From JAWKWH01 sp040830725 (GTDB lineage: Bacteria; Pseudomonadota; Alphaproteobacteria; Rhizobiales; Rhizobiaceae), in assembly GCA_040830725.1 (NCBI GenBank), contig JBFOMG010000032.1, positions 3,820-67,819 on the forward strand: a DNA stretch of 64,000 nt, read 5' to 3'. Shown piece by piece: positions 1-8,134 of this stretch (position 1 is its first letter; each line of letters begins with the position of its first letter). Made by a program: the position numbers and the translations under genes. The notes under the pieces were generated by a model that was given only the letters and a program-made list of their open reading frames with translations, searched no databases and had not been told where the DNA came from.

Positions 1-129
1 CAATGCGGAACCACACGGGCACGGATCGTTGCGGCCGAGCTTTTCGATCAGTTCCACATCACCATGAACAGTGCGGAGACCGGATTTGACCCGGGATTCG
101 GACGGGAACGACTTACGCCGTTTCGACAT
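1..129 (-). CDS. SEC-C motif protein, 3' end cut by window edge
   Basis: Reading leftward from the ATG at 127-129 gives 43 codons that run off the window edge without a stop. The visible part is a basic N-terminus (MSKRRKSFPSES) followed by GRNDPCPCGS, the hallmark of the SEC-C zinc-binding motif found at the end of SecA and in many small bacterial proteins. The final Cys-His pair of the motif would lie outside the window. A GAGG ribosome-binding match sits 3 to 6 bases upstream of the ATG. It could be a free-standing SEC-C mini-protein or the start of a longer protein. The specific role is unknown. Confidence 0.7.
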   Translation of the reverse strand, partial: MSKRRKSFPSESRVKSGLRTVHGDVELIEKLGRNDPCPCGSAL

Positions 130-429
130 CACCTCGAAAGGACGGCAGATCGTCGTGATTTGTTTTTCTAGCCATGATCGCCTCCTGTTTTTTACTGCGG
201 CGGCTTAAAGCAGTTATCGCGAAAAAATGCAATTGGATTACCTAAACGTTGGATTTCAACACGTTACGCTCATCTTTGGCAACTGCGGGAATATTAGCAA
301 TTTATCAGTATTATCACAATTTGATTATAAACAATATTTCTGTTGACGAAGACAAGATTATACGTTCTTCTGTTTTCTACTCTGGGGCGCGCTACGCGAT
401 TGGTGCAATCAACTTCTGGAGTATCAGGA

Positions 430-840
430 ATGGCAAGTTTACATGCGACCGAACTGATCGGTGGCAATGCCACCGGTATGCCCGGCAACGATCAGGTCAA
501 CGTCACGGTAACCCCGGTTTCGGGCACGGGTCCGACGCAGTTGGGGATGTTCGACATCATCGTGTGGCCGAAAAATACAAGCGACAAGCTGATCAACGTC
601 CAATTCATCGTCCAGTATGAGGGACAAGACCCGCAGGCGTTCACCGCATTCGTTTTTTTCGACGGCCAGCCCGCGGGCACTCCCTACGGCGTGTCACCAA
701 TGTTTTGCGGAACCGATGCCGTAACCCAGAACCGGGCAGGCAAATCACTGAGCGTCATGGTGGTCGGCGGAATCAACAGTTCCGCCGATCCGTTCTTTGT
801 CACCAAGACCTTCCAGTCCAATCTTTGGCCGGAGGGGTGA
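430..840 (+). CDS. hypothetical protein, probable beta-rich fold
   Basis: A 136-residue reading frame starting MASLHATELIGG. It is rich in Val, Thr, Gly and Asn, with alternating hydrophobic stretches (QVNVTVTPVSG, FIVQYEGQDPQAFTAFVFFD, SLSVMVVGGIN) that suggest a beta-sandwich. There is no signal peptide or membrane segment. The frame is open upstream to a TTG at 343, but the ATG at 430 begins the compositionally protein-like part and has GGAG about 10 bases before it. No family is recognised. The neighbours are also unknown small genes, so context gives no function. Confidence 0.55.
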   Translation: MASLHATELIGGNATGMPGNDQVNVTVTPVSGTGPTQLGMFDIIVWPKNTSDKLINVQFIVQYEGQDPQAFTAFVFFDGQPAGTPYGVSPMFCGTDAVTQNRAGKSLSVMVVGGINSSADPFFVTKTFQSNLWPEG

Positions 841-930
841 CGCATTCAGGGCCTGACCCTATCGAGAAACCCGGTCTTTACCTGCCGTGGTCAAGTTTGA
901 CAGACCGAAACACTTTCAGGGCTGGTGTCC

Positions 931-1371
931 ATGTCATTACTGGATAAATGGCAGCGCGCCGGAGACAGGATCGACGGGTTTGCGGGCCGCATTATCTACC
1001 GGATATTCGGAATTGTTGCCGCGGTTATCGCCCTTGCGGCGCTTTGGGCAGCATGGGACCTGATCTCGACCGGCAAGTCGCTGTTGGGCGGGTTGTTGCT
1101 CGGCATTCCGGGCTTGCTTTGCCTGTGGCTGGCAAAGTGGTGCTTCTCGCCGTCGCGCAATTGTCGGAGATGGAGTTTTAGAGCGCTACGCTTGCCGCCG
1201 GGCACCCAAGGGTTCATCATGGAGTTCCAAGCGGAGATACTCGCTGGAGGTGATGATGAAACGAACTACGCATTCACGCCGACGAATATTGTTGCTGGGC
1301 GTGGCGATGCCGCTGGTCCTGACCGCAAAGCCGGCGCAAGCGATCTATTTCAATCCGCGCATGCGCGTTAA
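931..1371 (+). CDS. small membrane protein, possibly frameshifted at its end
   Basis: The first 75 or so residues (MSLLDKWQRAGDRIDG...) contain two hydrophobic segments around residues 24-45 and 50-68, separated by a short polar turn, and look like a genuine two-helix membrane protein. The last 40 codons overlap the next gene and read like the off-frame shadow of it. Another frame reaches a stop at 1179-1181 just after the second helix, so a one-base shift near 1140 may have replaced the natural end. A GTG at 925 is an alternative start. Function unknown. Confidence 0.45.
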   Translation: MSLLDKWQRAGDRIDGFAGRIIYRIFGIVAAVIALAALWAAWDLISTGKSLLGGLLLGIPGLLCLWLAKWCFSPSRNCRRWSFRALRLPPGTQGFIMEFQAEILAGGDDETNYAFTPTNIVAGRGDAAGPDRKAGASDLFQSAHAR

Positions 1372-1624
1372 CCGCACCGGAAACCGTGTTCGTGTGCGCA
1401 TCTGGGTTTCCGCCAATGCCGGACCGCTAAACTTGAACAACCACTATCTTGGCGCATTCTATGTGCCGGATGGCAGAACTTTGCGGCGAGAATTCCAGGT
1501 CGGCGTGGCGACCATCAAGATGGTCATGAAAGTCAAGAACCAGGTTGTCGAGGTGGTCATAAAGATGCTGAGTGCAATGTTTGCAACTCAGCAGAAATTG
1601 ATGCGCGCCAGTCTGGCCGGGTGA
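1256..1624 (+). CDS. secreted hypothetical protein
   Basis: A 122-residue protein with a clear export signal: a basic N-terminus (MKRTTHSRRR), a hydrophobic core (ILLLGVAMPLVLTA) and a likely cleavage after KPAQA near residue 29. The mature part is basic and beta-rich (NRTGNRVRVRIWVSANAG). GGAGG lies just upstream of three in-frame start codons (GTG 1250, ATG 1253, ATG 1256); the last two give nearly the same product. It overlaps the previous reading frame by more than 100 bases, which suggests one of the two is damaged. The family is not recognised. Confidence 0.55.
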   Translation: MKRTTHSRRRILLLGVAMPLVLTAKPAQAIYFNPRMRVNRTGNRVRVRIWVSANAGPLNLNNHYLGAFYVPDGRTLRREFQVGVATIKMVMKVKNQVVEVVIKMLSAMFATQQKLMRASLAG

Positions 1625-1639
1625 ACCGGTCCTGGTTGA

Positions 1640-1849
1640 TCAGTCCCGTACGACGGAAAGGCCGAGCTTGCGGGCCAGCCGTTTCAAGGCGCCGTGTATG
1701 TCGCTTTTTTGGCGCGGCGCATGGCGTTCGCTTGCCTGCCGGTTGAACTCATAGACGTCAATGACCCGTTCGGCACAGCCGCAACCTTCGCCGAGGCCGA
1801 CCTTGGCGTAATAGAACTTTTCGAAGCTTTCGGGTCTGGGCTTGCGCAT
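1640..1849 (-). CDS. small basic hypothetical protein
   Basis: A 69-residue protein beginning MRKPRPESFEKFYYAK and ending KRLARKLGLSVVRD. A GGAAGGA ribosome-binding match stands about 9 bases before the ATG, which is why this start is preferred over the ATG 13 codons upstream. The middle has a Cys-Gly-Cys pair and many charged residues. No domain is recognised. It faces the preceding plus-strand gene with only 15 bases between their stops. Confidence 0.5.
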   Translation of the reverse strand: MRKPRPESFEKFYYAKVGLGEGCGCAERVIDVYEFNRQASERHAPRQKSDIHGALKRLARKLGLSVVRD

Positions 1850-1920
1850 GTCTTCGGTCCTTCCGCTTTGGCGATTGTAACCAGGCATGCCGTCAAATTG
1901 AACCCGCCATGAGCGAGGTG

Positions 1921-2445
1921 TCAGTGTGACATCGAAGCGGCGGCGATCTTCTCTACAAGACTCAACGAAATGCCGTGCCTCTGTGCCTCCACAAGAGGAT
2001 GGTCGGCATCGTGAAGATAGACAAGCGGCCGCAAATCCGCCGGTGGAAACTCAACATCCGCATGCAAATGCGTCGATTCCGGGAATTCGTGCAACTCATT
2101 GCAAAGATAGCCAAAACAGCCTTCCCTGCTGTAGGTTCCGGTATCCCAACCTTCGAGATAATCATCGAAGCTCGCTTCCGATACGGACACCCAAACCCCG
2201 AAGTCGAATGTGCTTCCTGTTTCTGGCACCGGCAACTGCAACACGGCGCGAATAAAGCGGTCCACATGTCCGTCGGCATACTTTACGATACAGAGGTCAG
2301 AGTTCATTTTTGAGCGGCTTTTGGTGGCTGCATCGAGCGAACGCCACCCGCCGGGCTCGTTGCATGCGACTGCCATCGGCAATCCGACCTGCTCCTCACC
2401 GCAGCAACCGCACCGCCAACGATAGTTCTCGAGGTCGATGGTCAT
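1921..2445 (-). CDS. DUF2199 family protein
   Basis: A 174-residue protein that fits the DUF2199 pattern: an N-terminal CGCCGEEQVGLPM zinc-ribbon-like start, then SDLCIVKYADGHVDRFIRAV, GVWVSVSEASFDDYLEGWD, a GCFGYLCNELHEFPES segment and the C-terminal DHPLVEAQRHGIS. No biochemical role is established for the family. The ATG abuts the TGA of the upstream ankyrin gene with no spacer, so the two are probably translated together. About 22 residues around GGWRSLDAATKSRSKM look less conserved-like, as is usual for the linker after the ribbon. Confidence 0.85.
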   Translation of the reverse strand: MTIDLENYRWRCGCCGEEQVGLPMAVACNEPGGWRSLDAATKSRSKMNSDLCIVKYADGHVDRFIRAVLQLPVPETGSTFDFGVWVSVSEASFDDYLEGWDTGTYSREGCFGYLCNELHEFPESTHLHADVEFPPADLRPLVYLHDADHPLVEAQRHGISLSLVEKIAAASMSH

Positions 2446-3117
2446 TCAGTCGCCCAACATCGCGGCAATTTCGTCGTAGCCACGCGACCGGGCCAGGTCC
2501 AACGGCGTGTTGCCCTGCCTGTCGGGGATCGACTTGTCGGCGCCTGCATCCAGTAAATGGCGGACGCATTTCTGGTGATCCGGTCCACCGTCTCCGAGAA
2601 CGACGGCTTCGATCAACGCCGTCCACGCAAGATTGTTGACGTGATCGAGCGGCGCGCCGGCGTCGATCAGTGTCTTGACCACCTGGTGATGGCCAAGGTG
2701 TGCGGCGGCGATCAACGCGGTGCCGTCATAGCGGCTGGTGATGTTGTCGGGTCTGTTTCCTGCTTCAAGCGCCGCGCGAAGCGTGGGCAGGTCGTTGGCG
2801 ACAGCGGCAATCGTCACCGCGTCGTAGGCGTCATGTTCGAGCGCATTCATGTCGGCGCCGGATTTCGCCAGGTACGCGATCATGTCCGCCTGAGACGCAA
2901 AGGCTGCGATATGAACCGCGGTTCGGCCATTGCCGTCGCGCGCTTCCAGATCCGCCCCAGCACTGATCGCCCGGCTCGCAGCATCGATATCGCCATCGTG
3001 GGCAGCCTTCATCAGGCCTTCATAGCGCTCGACCTGGCCGGCCGAAGGCGGCACCTGCGAAGCCGCCGGTGCGGCAATAAGCAAACCCGCCATAACCGCC
3101 ACAATCACGCTGCGCAT
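2446..3117 (-). CDS. periplasmic ankyrin-repeat protein
   Basis: A 223-residue protein with a signal peptide (MRSVIVAVMAGLLIAAPAAS, cleavage near residue 21) followed by about five ankyrin repeats. Recognisable repeat cores are DGDIDAASRAISAGADLEAR, NGRTAVHIAAFASQADMI, DGTALIAAAHLGHHQVV, LAWTALIEAVVLGDG and QGNTPLDLARSRGYDEIA. Ankyrin repeats bind proteins; secreted single-domain versions occur near periplasmic enzymes such as catalase, but no such partner is adjacent here. It is immediately upstream of, and probably co-transcribed with, the DUF2199 gene. Confidence 0.85.
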   Translation of the reverse strand: MRSVIVAVMAGLLIAAPAASQVPPSAGQVERYEGLMKAAHDGDIDAASRAISAGADLEARDGNGRTAVHIAAFASQADMIAYLAKSGADMNALEHDAYDAVTIAAVANDLPTLRAALEAGNRPDNITSRYDGTALIAAAHLGHHQVVKTLIDAGAPLDHVNNLAWTALIEAVVLGDGGPDHQKCVRHLLDAGADKSIPDRQGNTPLDLARSRGYDEIAAMLGD

Positions 3118-3767
3118 GGAATCCTCCAGACTGGTGCTTGCCCGATGTCGACAATAGCTGGACGTAAAAACTTGTCCACGTCAATGCAGACCAGGGGCAG
3201 GACCCAATAATGTCATCCATTCTGCGCGAGCAAATTTGGCTGCCGAACAGGAGGGAAGGTGAAGGAACTATGCATATTTTCAAACCTTTCCGACGCATTC
3301 GTCAGCCAAATAGGCCGCGCCCTATAGGGTTTGGAAGGAAGGGGCCGCCTGATCGCTCACAATGCTCGAAAAGGTCTGAAGACCTTCCCTTGCGCCAAGG
3401 CGTTTTGCGGTTTCTCTGCACTGCAACAACGCCCGGTTCCGCTTGGCAACATCGAAGCATTGTTCGCCCCGCGGCCTGCGGCCGGGCGAAAATGCCATGG
3501 TTCGCTTCCATTCAAACCCTTCCTTCCAAACAGAATTGCATGAGATCAATGAGTCCTGACCCTAAGCGACAATTACATGATCATTCCGCTTCACCTTTGG
3601 TTAACCAAGTAGGCGCAGCATGGGCAGATCAGGTGTATGGCGGTTTGTGAAATGCAGTGTGAAATGAATTTGGCGGCAAAACTGCCCAGTTTCTGACGAC
3701 AAGGCAACGACCCAAATACCGAATTGCTCCGTTGGAATGTGCTGGCCAAGCCGCAGATGGAGCAAAC
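3118..3767. other. 650-bp intergenic region holding a repeat-like element
   Basis: This gap between the leftward ankyrin gene and the rightward secreted gene shows no convincing coding sequence. Open frames exist on both strands, but they lack ribosome-binding sites and have irregular composition. Its main content is the 203-bp element with 15-bp terminal inverted repeats at 3329-3531, listed separately. Confidence 0.6.
3329..3531. repeat. 203-bp element with perfect 15-bp terminal inverted repeats
   Basis: The left end GTTTGGAAGGAAGGG (3329-3343) is the exact reverse complement of the right end at 3517-3531. The interior contains further hairpins, for example around GCGGCCTGCGGCCG near 3470-3485, and a minus-strand open frame running through the whole element. 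The architecture resembles a MITE or a palindromic intergenic repeat. Only one copy is seen in this window and no flanking target-site duplication is evident, so mobility is inferred rather than shown. Confidence 0.55.
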
Positions 3768-4085
3768 ATGACCAGTCTATTGAAAATCACCATTTTTCTG
3801 GCGATGGCGGCAGCCGCAGCCATGGTGCTGATGCCGGCAAAGGCTTCGGCGGGTCCGGCGCTGTGCGGCAAACGGGGCGATCTCATCAAGGTGCTGGAAA
3901 AGAAATACAAGGAAAACCGCGTCGCGGTCGGCCTGTCACAGAAGAGCAGCGAGGCTTTTGAGGTCTTCGCATCATCGAAGGGTACCTGGACGGTGCTGAT
4001 GACGACCAAATCAGGGATAACCTGCATCATGGCCAGCGGACATTCGTGGAAAGATGTTGCCGCACTGTCCGGTCAGCAAAGCTGA
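3768..4085 (+). CDS. small secreted protein with two cysteines
   Basis: A 105-residue protein with a signal peptide (MTSLLKITIFLAMAAAAAMV..., likely cleavage after AKASA near residue 27). The mature domain begins GPALCGKRGDLIKVLEKKY and ends with GITCIMASGHSWKDV. The two cysteines, about 60 residues apart, could form a disulfide in the periplasm. The ATG at 3768 is chosen over an upstream frame extension because it starts the signal peptide and has GGAG about 6 bases before it. Similar short periplasmic proteins of unknown role are common in Rhizobiales. Function not known. Confidence 0.7.
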   Translation: MTSLLKITIFLAMAAAAAMVLMPAKASAGPALCGKRGDLIKVLEKKYKENRVAVGLSQKSSEAFEVFASSKGTWTVLMTTKSGITCIMASGHSWKDVAALSGQQS

Positions 4086-4198
4086 TCGACAAGCTTGGAA
4101 AAATTTGCGGTTGAACTGGAGCGGCACGGAAGCTAGTCGGATCGGGTGAGCTATCCGATCCCAATTTGGGGCTTGCCGGCCTGCCGGGCCGTCCGCCC

Positions 4199-5194
4199 AT
4201 GAGCGCAGAAGCGCAACCTTCGCGGCAGGCGCCAATCCGCGGCCGCATCGACGCGATTGACATCGCTCGTGGCGTCGCCCTGGTTGCGATGGCCATCTAT
4301 CATTTTACCTGGGACCTGGAGTTCTTCGGCTATGCAGAGCCCGGACTGACGCAACAGGGCGGCTGGAAGCTTTTCGCCCGCTGCATTGCCTCGTCCTTTC
4401 TGTTTCTGGTCGGGATCAGCCTGGTGTTGGGGCACAGCGACGGTATCCGCTGGCGTGGTTTTGGCAGGCGATTGCTTCAGATTGCCGCCGCGGCTGCGCT
4501 GATCACGATCGCGACCTGGTTTGCGACGCCGGACCGTTTCATCTTTTTCGGAATTCTGCACCAGATCGCGCTGGCGAGCGTGATTGGACTTGCATTGTTG
4601 CGCGCGCCGGTTTGGGTGTTGATCGCGGTTGCCGCAGTGGTCATCGCAGGGCCGCATTTTCTGCGAAATGAGCTGCTTGCCTATCCCGTTTTCTGGTGGC
4701 TGGGGCTTGCGCCGGCCGACCCACCCTCCAATGACTATGTGCCGGTGTTTCCCTGGACCGGTGCGGTTCTGATCGGTATTGCGACCGGCAAATTGATGAA
4801 ACAGGCCGGGCTTTTTGAAACCCTGCAAGGTTACACCGTGGGTGGCTGGGCGCTGCCAATCCGGTTTTCGGGCAGGCACAGCCTGGCGTTCTACCTTCTG
4901 CACCAGCCGGTGCTGATTGGCTGCATTTGGCTGTTTGCGCAGATTTGGCCCGCTGATGCGCGGCCTCCGGAATTCAGGTTCCTGCAGTCGTGCGAACGAA
5001 GCTGCAAAGCCGGCGACAGCGGCATCGATTGTACGGCCTATTGTATTTGCGTTCTGGATGAGATCGATCAGGCCGGCAGACTTGACGATGTGCTCGCAGG
5101 CGTTTCAGATAGCGCGTTACAAACGCAACTCACAGACATTGCCGGCCAATGTTCGCGGTCGGTACATGAGATGACGCCGGACGCCGACCAATGA
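4199..5194 (+). CDS. DUF1624 membrane acyltransferase-like protein with Cys-rich tail
   Basis: About 331 residues. The N-terminus RIDAIDIARGVALVAMAIYH followed by FTWDLEFFGY is typical of the DUF1624/HGSNAT-like family of multi-helix membrane proteins, thought to transfer acyl groups to sugars. Around eight hydrophobic segments follow, with the RHSLAFYLLHQPVLIG signature near the end. The C-terminal 80 residues are soluble and carry a spaced Cys cluster (FLQSCERSC, then DCTAYCIC, then GQC) that I believe is usual in alphaproteobacterial members. The ATG at 4199 is preferred to a TTG at 4166. Its stop overlaps the next start (ATGA), so it is coupled to the methyltransferase-like gene. Confidence 0.75.
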   Translation: MSAEAQPSRQAPIRGRIDAIDIARGVALVAMAIYHFTWDLEFFGYAEPGLTQQGGWKLFARCIASSFLFLVGISLVLGHSDGIRWRGFGRRLLQIAAAAALITIATWFATPDRFIFFGILHQIALASVIGLALLRAPVWVLIAVAAVVIAGPHFLRNELLAYPVFWWLGLAPADPPSNDYVPVFPWTGAVLIGIATGKLMKQAGLFETLQGYTVGGWALPIRFSGRHSLAFYLLHQPVLIGCIWLFAQIWPADARPPEFRFLQSCERSCKAGDSGIDCTAYCICVLDEIDQAGRLDDVLAGVSDSALQTQLTDIAGQCSRSVHEMTPDADQ

Positions 5195-5667
5195 GCGACA
5201 GATCCGAACGATCGAGCAGCATTCCGTGGCCGCCAATCATCTATGTGGCCGCAGCGGCAATCGCCATCATTCTGGCGGTATTCTATCCGATGGCATGGCT
5301 GCCCTCCCCCCTGGCCGAACTGGCATTCGCCACCGGTGTGGTGATCATCGCCGGCGCGGTCTTTATCGAATTCAAGGCAATGCAGGCGTTGAAGCAAGGT
5401 GACACGACGGTTTTGCCGACCAAGAGATCCGACCATCTGGTGACAGACGGTCCATATTCGTTCACCAGAAACCCGATCTATCTGGGTAACACCATGCTGA
5501 TGATCGGCGCGGGATTCGTGTTCGGCGTGTTCTGGTTTTTCCTGGCGGCCATCATCGCCGCATTCGTGACAACCAAGCTGGCCATCGAGCCTGAGGAAAA
5601 GCACCTGGAGCACCGGTTCGGCAAGGCGTTTCGCGATTATCGCAAGAAGGTCAGGCGCTGGGTCTAG
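5191..5667 (+). CDS. isoprenylcysteine carboxyl methyltransferase family protein
   Basis: A 158-residue membrane protein with four hydrophobic segments and the family signature in the C-terminal half: TDGPYSFTRNPIYLGN, then EEKHLEHRFGKAFRDYRKKV. Such bacterial ICMT-like (PEMT/ICMT) proteins are SAM-dependent and methylate lipids or small molecules, but substrates are rarely known. The start codon overlaps the stop of the DUF1624 gene by 4 bases. The coupled pair suggests joint modification of an envelope component, which is inference. Confidence 0.85.
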   Translation: MSDRSERSSSIPWPPIIYVAAAAIAIILAVFYPMAWLPSPLAELAFATGVVIIAGAVFIEFKAMQALKQGDTTVLPTKRSDHLVTDGPYSFTRNPIYLGNTMLMIGAGFVFGVFWFFLAAIIAAFVTTKLAIEPEEKHLEHRFGKAFRDYRKKVRRWV

Positions 5668-5686
5668 AGCAGATCCCTGATTGATG

Positions 5687-6073
5687 TCAGGTATTGACGC
5701 CCAGCTCAGCCAGGCGTTCCACACAGGCCTCTTCCGCCTGATCCAGTTCATCGAGGGTTTCTTCCAGGTCCCGGCGCTTCTGGCGCAATTCGCCGCGTTT
5801 TTCCTCGATCGTTGCAATGATCGCTTGCAACTGCCCCGCCTCGCCGGGTGGCTCGCTGTACATTTTGATGATTTCTCGGATTTCCGCGATCGAAAATCCC
5901 AGCCGCTTGCCGCGCAATATTTGCCTGACAAGGTGGCGATCGGAGGGCCGGAACAACCTTGTGCGCCCACGCCGGACCGGCGCGATCAACCCTTCGTCCT
6001 CATAGAAGCGCAGTGTGCGGGTCGAGATCCCGAATTCCCGGGTCAATTCCGTTATGGTATAGTATTCACGCAT
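5687..6073 (-). CDS. MerR family regulator, LiuR-like
   Basis: A 128-residue MerR protein. The winged-helix domain is at the N-terminus (YTITELTREFGISTRTLRFY, then EDEGLIAPVRRGRTRLF), and the C-terminal half is a dimerising coiled coil (residues about 80-120). It lacks the Cys sensor residues of metal-responsive MerRs and resembles the alphaproteobacterial subgroup that controls branched-chain amino acid and acyl-CoA catabolism. A leucine degradation set lies 40 kb away at 47-52 kb. A perfect 20-bp palindrome 40 bases upstream of the start is a probable autoregulatory operator. Confidence 0.85.
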   Translation of the reverse strand: MREYYTITELTREFGISTRTLRFYEDEGLIAPVRRGRTRLFRPSDRHLVRQILRGKRLGFSIAEIREIIKMYSEPPGEAGQLQAIIATIEEKRGELRQKRRDLEETLDELDQAEEACVERLAELGVNT

Positions 6074-6112
6074 GTGCTTCGCCCGCCGAATCCAGTCGAT
6101 AGCGAATTCACA

Positions 6113-6132
6113 TGACTTTTACGTAAAAGTCA
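6113..6132. promoter_or_regulatory. perfect 20-bp palindrome upstream of merR-like gene
   Basis: TGACTTTTACGTAAAAGTCA reads identically on both strands and sits 40-59 bases upstream of the MerR-like ATG, between it and the end of mgtE. MerR proteins bind dyads of about this length lying between the -35 and -10 boxes, so this is the likely operator and promoter of the regulator gene. The central ACGT with flanking A/T runs resembles sites described for LiuR-type regulators, though I cannot compare against a collection. Confidence 0.65.
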
Positions 6133-6233
6133 ATTCTTCCCGCGTTGGGGTTTTGGGCACTGTCGGTTGAGCTTCGCCCGAAACAGCCGTGGAGCGGCTC
6201 GCAGCGTGGTGGAACCGTTTGAACGCTGTCCGC

Positions 6234-7658
6234 CTACGCCAGCCCGAACCACCAGGCCGCCAAGCCGAGAAAAGCAAAGAAACCAACGACATCGGTGACT
6301 GTGGTGACGAATATGGATGAGGCAATCGCCGGGTCCTGCCCGGCCTTGTCCAGCAAAAGCGGGATCAGGATTCCCGCCAGTGCAGCTGCCAGCATGTTGA
6401 CAATCATGGCCGCCGCGATGACCGCGCCGAGCTGGGTGCTGGCAAACCACAATGCGGCGACCGCGCCCATCAGAATCGCGAATATGACGCCGTTCATGAT
6501 ACCGACAATCACCTCGCGGCGGATGATCCTGCCGGCATTGTAGATATCGAGATCGCGGGTAGCGAGCGCCCGCACGGCCACTGTCATGGTCTGGGTGCCT
6601 GCATTGCCGCCCATCGAGGCAACTATAGGCATCAGGATCGCCAGGGCGACCATCTGTTGCAGCGTGGCGTCAAACAGGCCGATGATCCATGAGGCGAGCA
6701 CCGCGGTGGCCAGATTGATCACCAGCCACGGCACGCGCGAGCGTGTGGCGGCCAGAACCGTATCGGACAGTTCTTCATCGCCAACGCCGCCAAGCCGCAT
6801 GAGATCCTCTTCGGCCTCCTGCTGAATGACATCGACGACGTCATCGATGGTCAGAACACCGACGAGACGCTGATTGTCGTCAACGACGGCGGCGGAGAGC
6901 AGGTCGTAGCGCTCGAATATCTGCGCGGCTTCCTCCTGGTCCATCTCGGCGGGTATGGCGTAGCGGGTTTCGTGCATCACCTCTTCGATGCGAACATTGC
7001 GCTGCGTTCTCAAGATACGGTCCAGATGCACCGCGCCGATCAGGTGAAAGGTCGCATCGATGACGAAGATCTGGCTGAACGTGTCGGGCAGATCCTTGTC
7101 TTCGCGCATATAGTCAATGGTCTGGCCGACATTCCAGAATGGCGGTACGGCGACGAACTCGGTCTGCATGCGCCGGCCGGCGCTTTCTTCGGGATAGTCG
7201 AGCGACCGGCGCAGGCGGATCCGTTCTGTGAACGGCAGTTTTGACAGGATGTCTTCCTGCTCGTCCTCCTCCAGGTCCTCAAGAATGAAGACGGCGTCAT
7301 CGGAATCGAGATCGGAAAACGACCGGGCAATTTCCTCATTGGGAAGATCGGCAATGATCTCCAGACGGATCGCTTCGTCGACCTCGGTCAGCGCGGTGAA
7401 GTCGAAATCATCGCCCATCAGGGTGACGACCGGTTGCCGGTAGTCCGGCTCCAGCGCCTCGATCACGTCGCCCAGTTCGGAGGCATGCAGGTCGATCAGT
7501 TGTTGGTGAAGCGTCTCGCGGTCGCCGCTGTCAAGCGCGGCAACAATGCCGGCAACGAAATCCTCACGCACGACGCCGTCATCATCATAGATGCGCATCG
7601 CCTCTGAAACCTGCTCTTCGGTTTCGCTCGCGTGTGTCTCGTCGTTGCTTTCGTTCAA
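6234..7658 (-). CDS. mgtE: magnesium transporter MgtE
   Basis: A 474-residue MgtE. The cytosolic N domain (residues about 40-150) contains LHASELGDVIEAL and the acidic DLDSDDAVFILEDLEEDEQ repeats. It is followed by two CBS domains (about 155-275, with LVGVLTIDDVVDVI) that sense Mg, then five membrane helices with the pore signature PIVASMGGNAGTQTMTV. It admits Mg(2+) across the inner membrane and closes when cytosolic Mg is high. The acidic N-terminal extension is short. The gene stands alone, with the MerR operator just beyond its stop codon. Confidence 0.95.
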   Translation of the reverse strand: MNESNDETHASETEEQVSEAMRIYDDDGVVREDFVAGIVAALDSGDRETLHQQLIDLHASELGDVIEALEPDYRQPVVTLMGDDFDFTALTEVDEAIRLEIIADLPNEEIARSFSDLDSDDAVFILEDLEEDEQEDILSKLPFTERIRLRRSLDYPEESAGRRMQTEFVAVPPFWNVGQTIDYMREDKDLPDTFSQIFVIDATFHLIGAVHLDRILRTQRNVRIEEVMHETRYAIPAEMDQEEAAQIFERYDLLSAAVVDDNQRLVGVLTIDDVVDVIQQEAEEDLMRLGGVGDEELSDTVLAATRSRVPWLVINLATAVLASWIIGLFDATLQQMVALAILMPIVASMGGNAGTQTMTVAVRALATRDLDIYNAGRIIRREVIVGIMNGVIFAILMGAVAALWFASTQLGAVIAAAMIVNMLAAALAGILIPLLLDKAGQDPAIASSIFVTTVTDVVGFFAFLGLAAWWFGLA

Positions 7659-8134
7659 GCCGGGCTCCGGGGCAGATGATATGCAAAGTCCCCTACCCGT
7701 CTAGCGCGACAGTTCTGCGAACTCAAAGGGAATTGGCTGGGTTTTGGGATTGCAAGCGACGGAAGCATGCTCGGGCAGCGAGGGTTTTGGGCCGAGGGCA
7801 ACGTCCCATTCGACCCCCTTGGGGGAGGAGAACGTGAAATCGGTACCTTAGCGGAGCAAAGCGAACGCCAAGTGCCTGATATTACAAGGTAGTACAAACT
7901 AGCAGTTGATAACAGACTTATCTTCTCTGTTTATTCCCGTTTTAATTGACTTCCAGCGACCGACCAGTAAACATTGCACTTGGTGTATGCACGCACCAAC
8001 GGTGGGGGGAATATCTCAGGTATAAAGCTTGGGAGTGTGTTCCTTACAAGTAATTGGATCCCATACCCGGAAACGTATTCCTTGGATGGTTGATATTTCT
8101 CCCATCGTCCTGAATGGCAGAACAGGAGATGGGA
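7659..8134. other. intergenic region with partial repeat
   Basis: This stretch separates mgtE from a patch of small unknown genes. It holds a degraded copy of the window's roughly 200-bp repeat at 7811-7890, then about 200 bases of lower GC content (for example CTTCTCTGTTTATTCCCG) with no open frame of note. A promoter for the small gene at 8135 presumably lies here, but I cannot place it. Confidence 0.4.
7811..7890 (+). repeat. partial, diverged copy of the ~200-bp structured repeat
   Basis: The segment starting CGACCCCCTTGGGGGAGGAG continues with a long block that matches the full copies at 10143 and 10772 almost base for base (GTGAAATCGGTACCTTAGCG, then GAGCAAAGCGAACGCC and AAGTGCC). After this the similarity stops, so only the left half of the element is present. 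Confidence 0.75.

Noticed and set aside
3322..3549. 75-codon minus-strand frame spanning the terminal-repeat element
   Set aside because: It follows the ends of a repeat and has no start signals; likely an artefact of the element.
3210..3650. 146-codon plus-strand open frame
   Set aside because: No ribosome-binding site, irregular composition, and it runs across the inverted-repeat element; judged non-coding.
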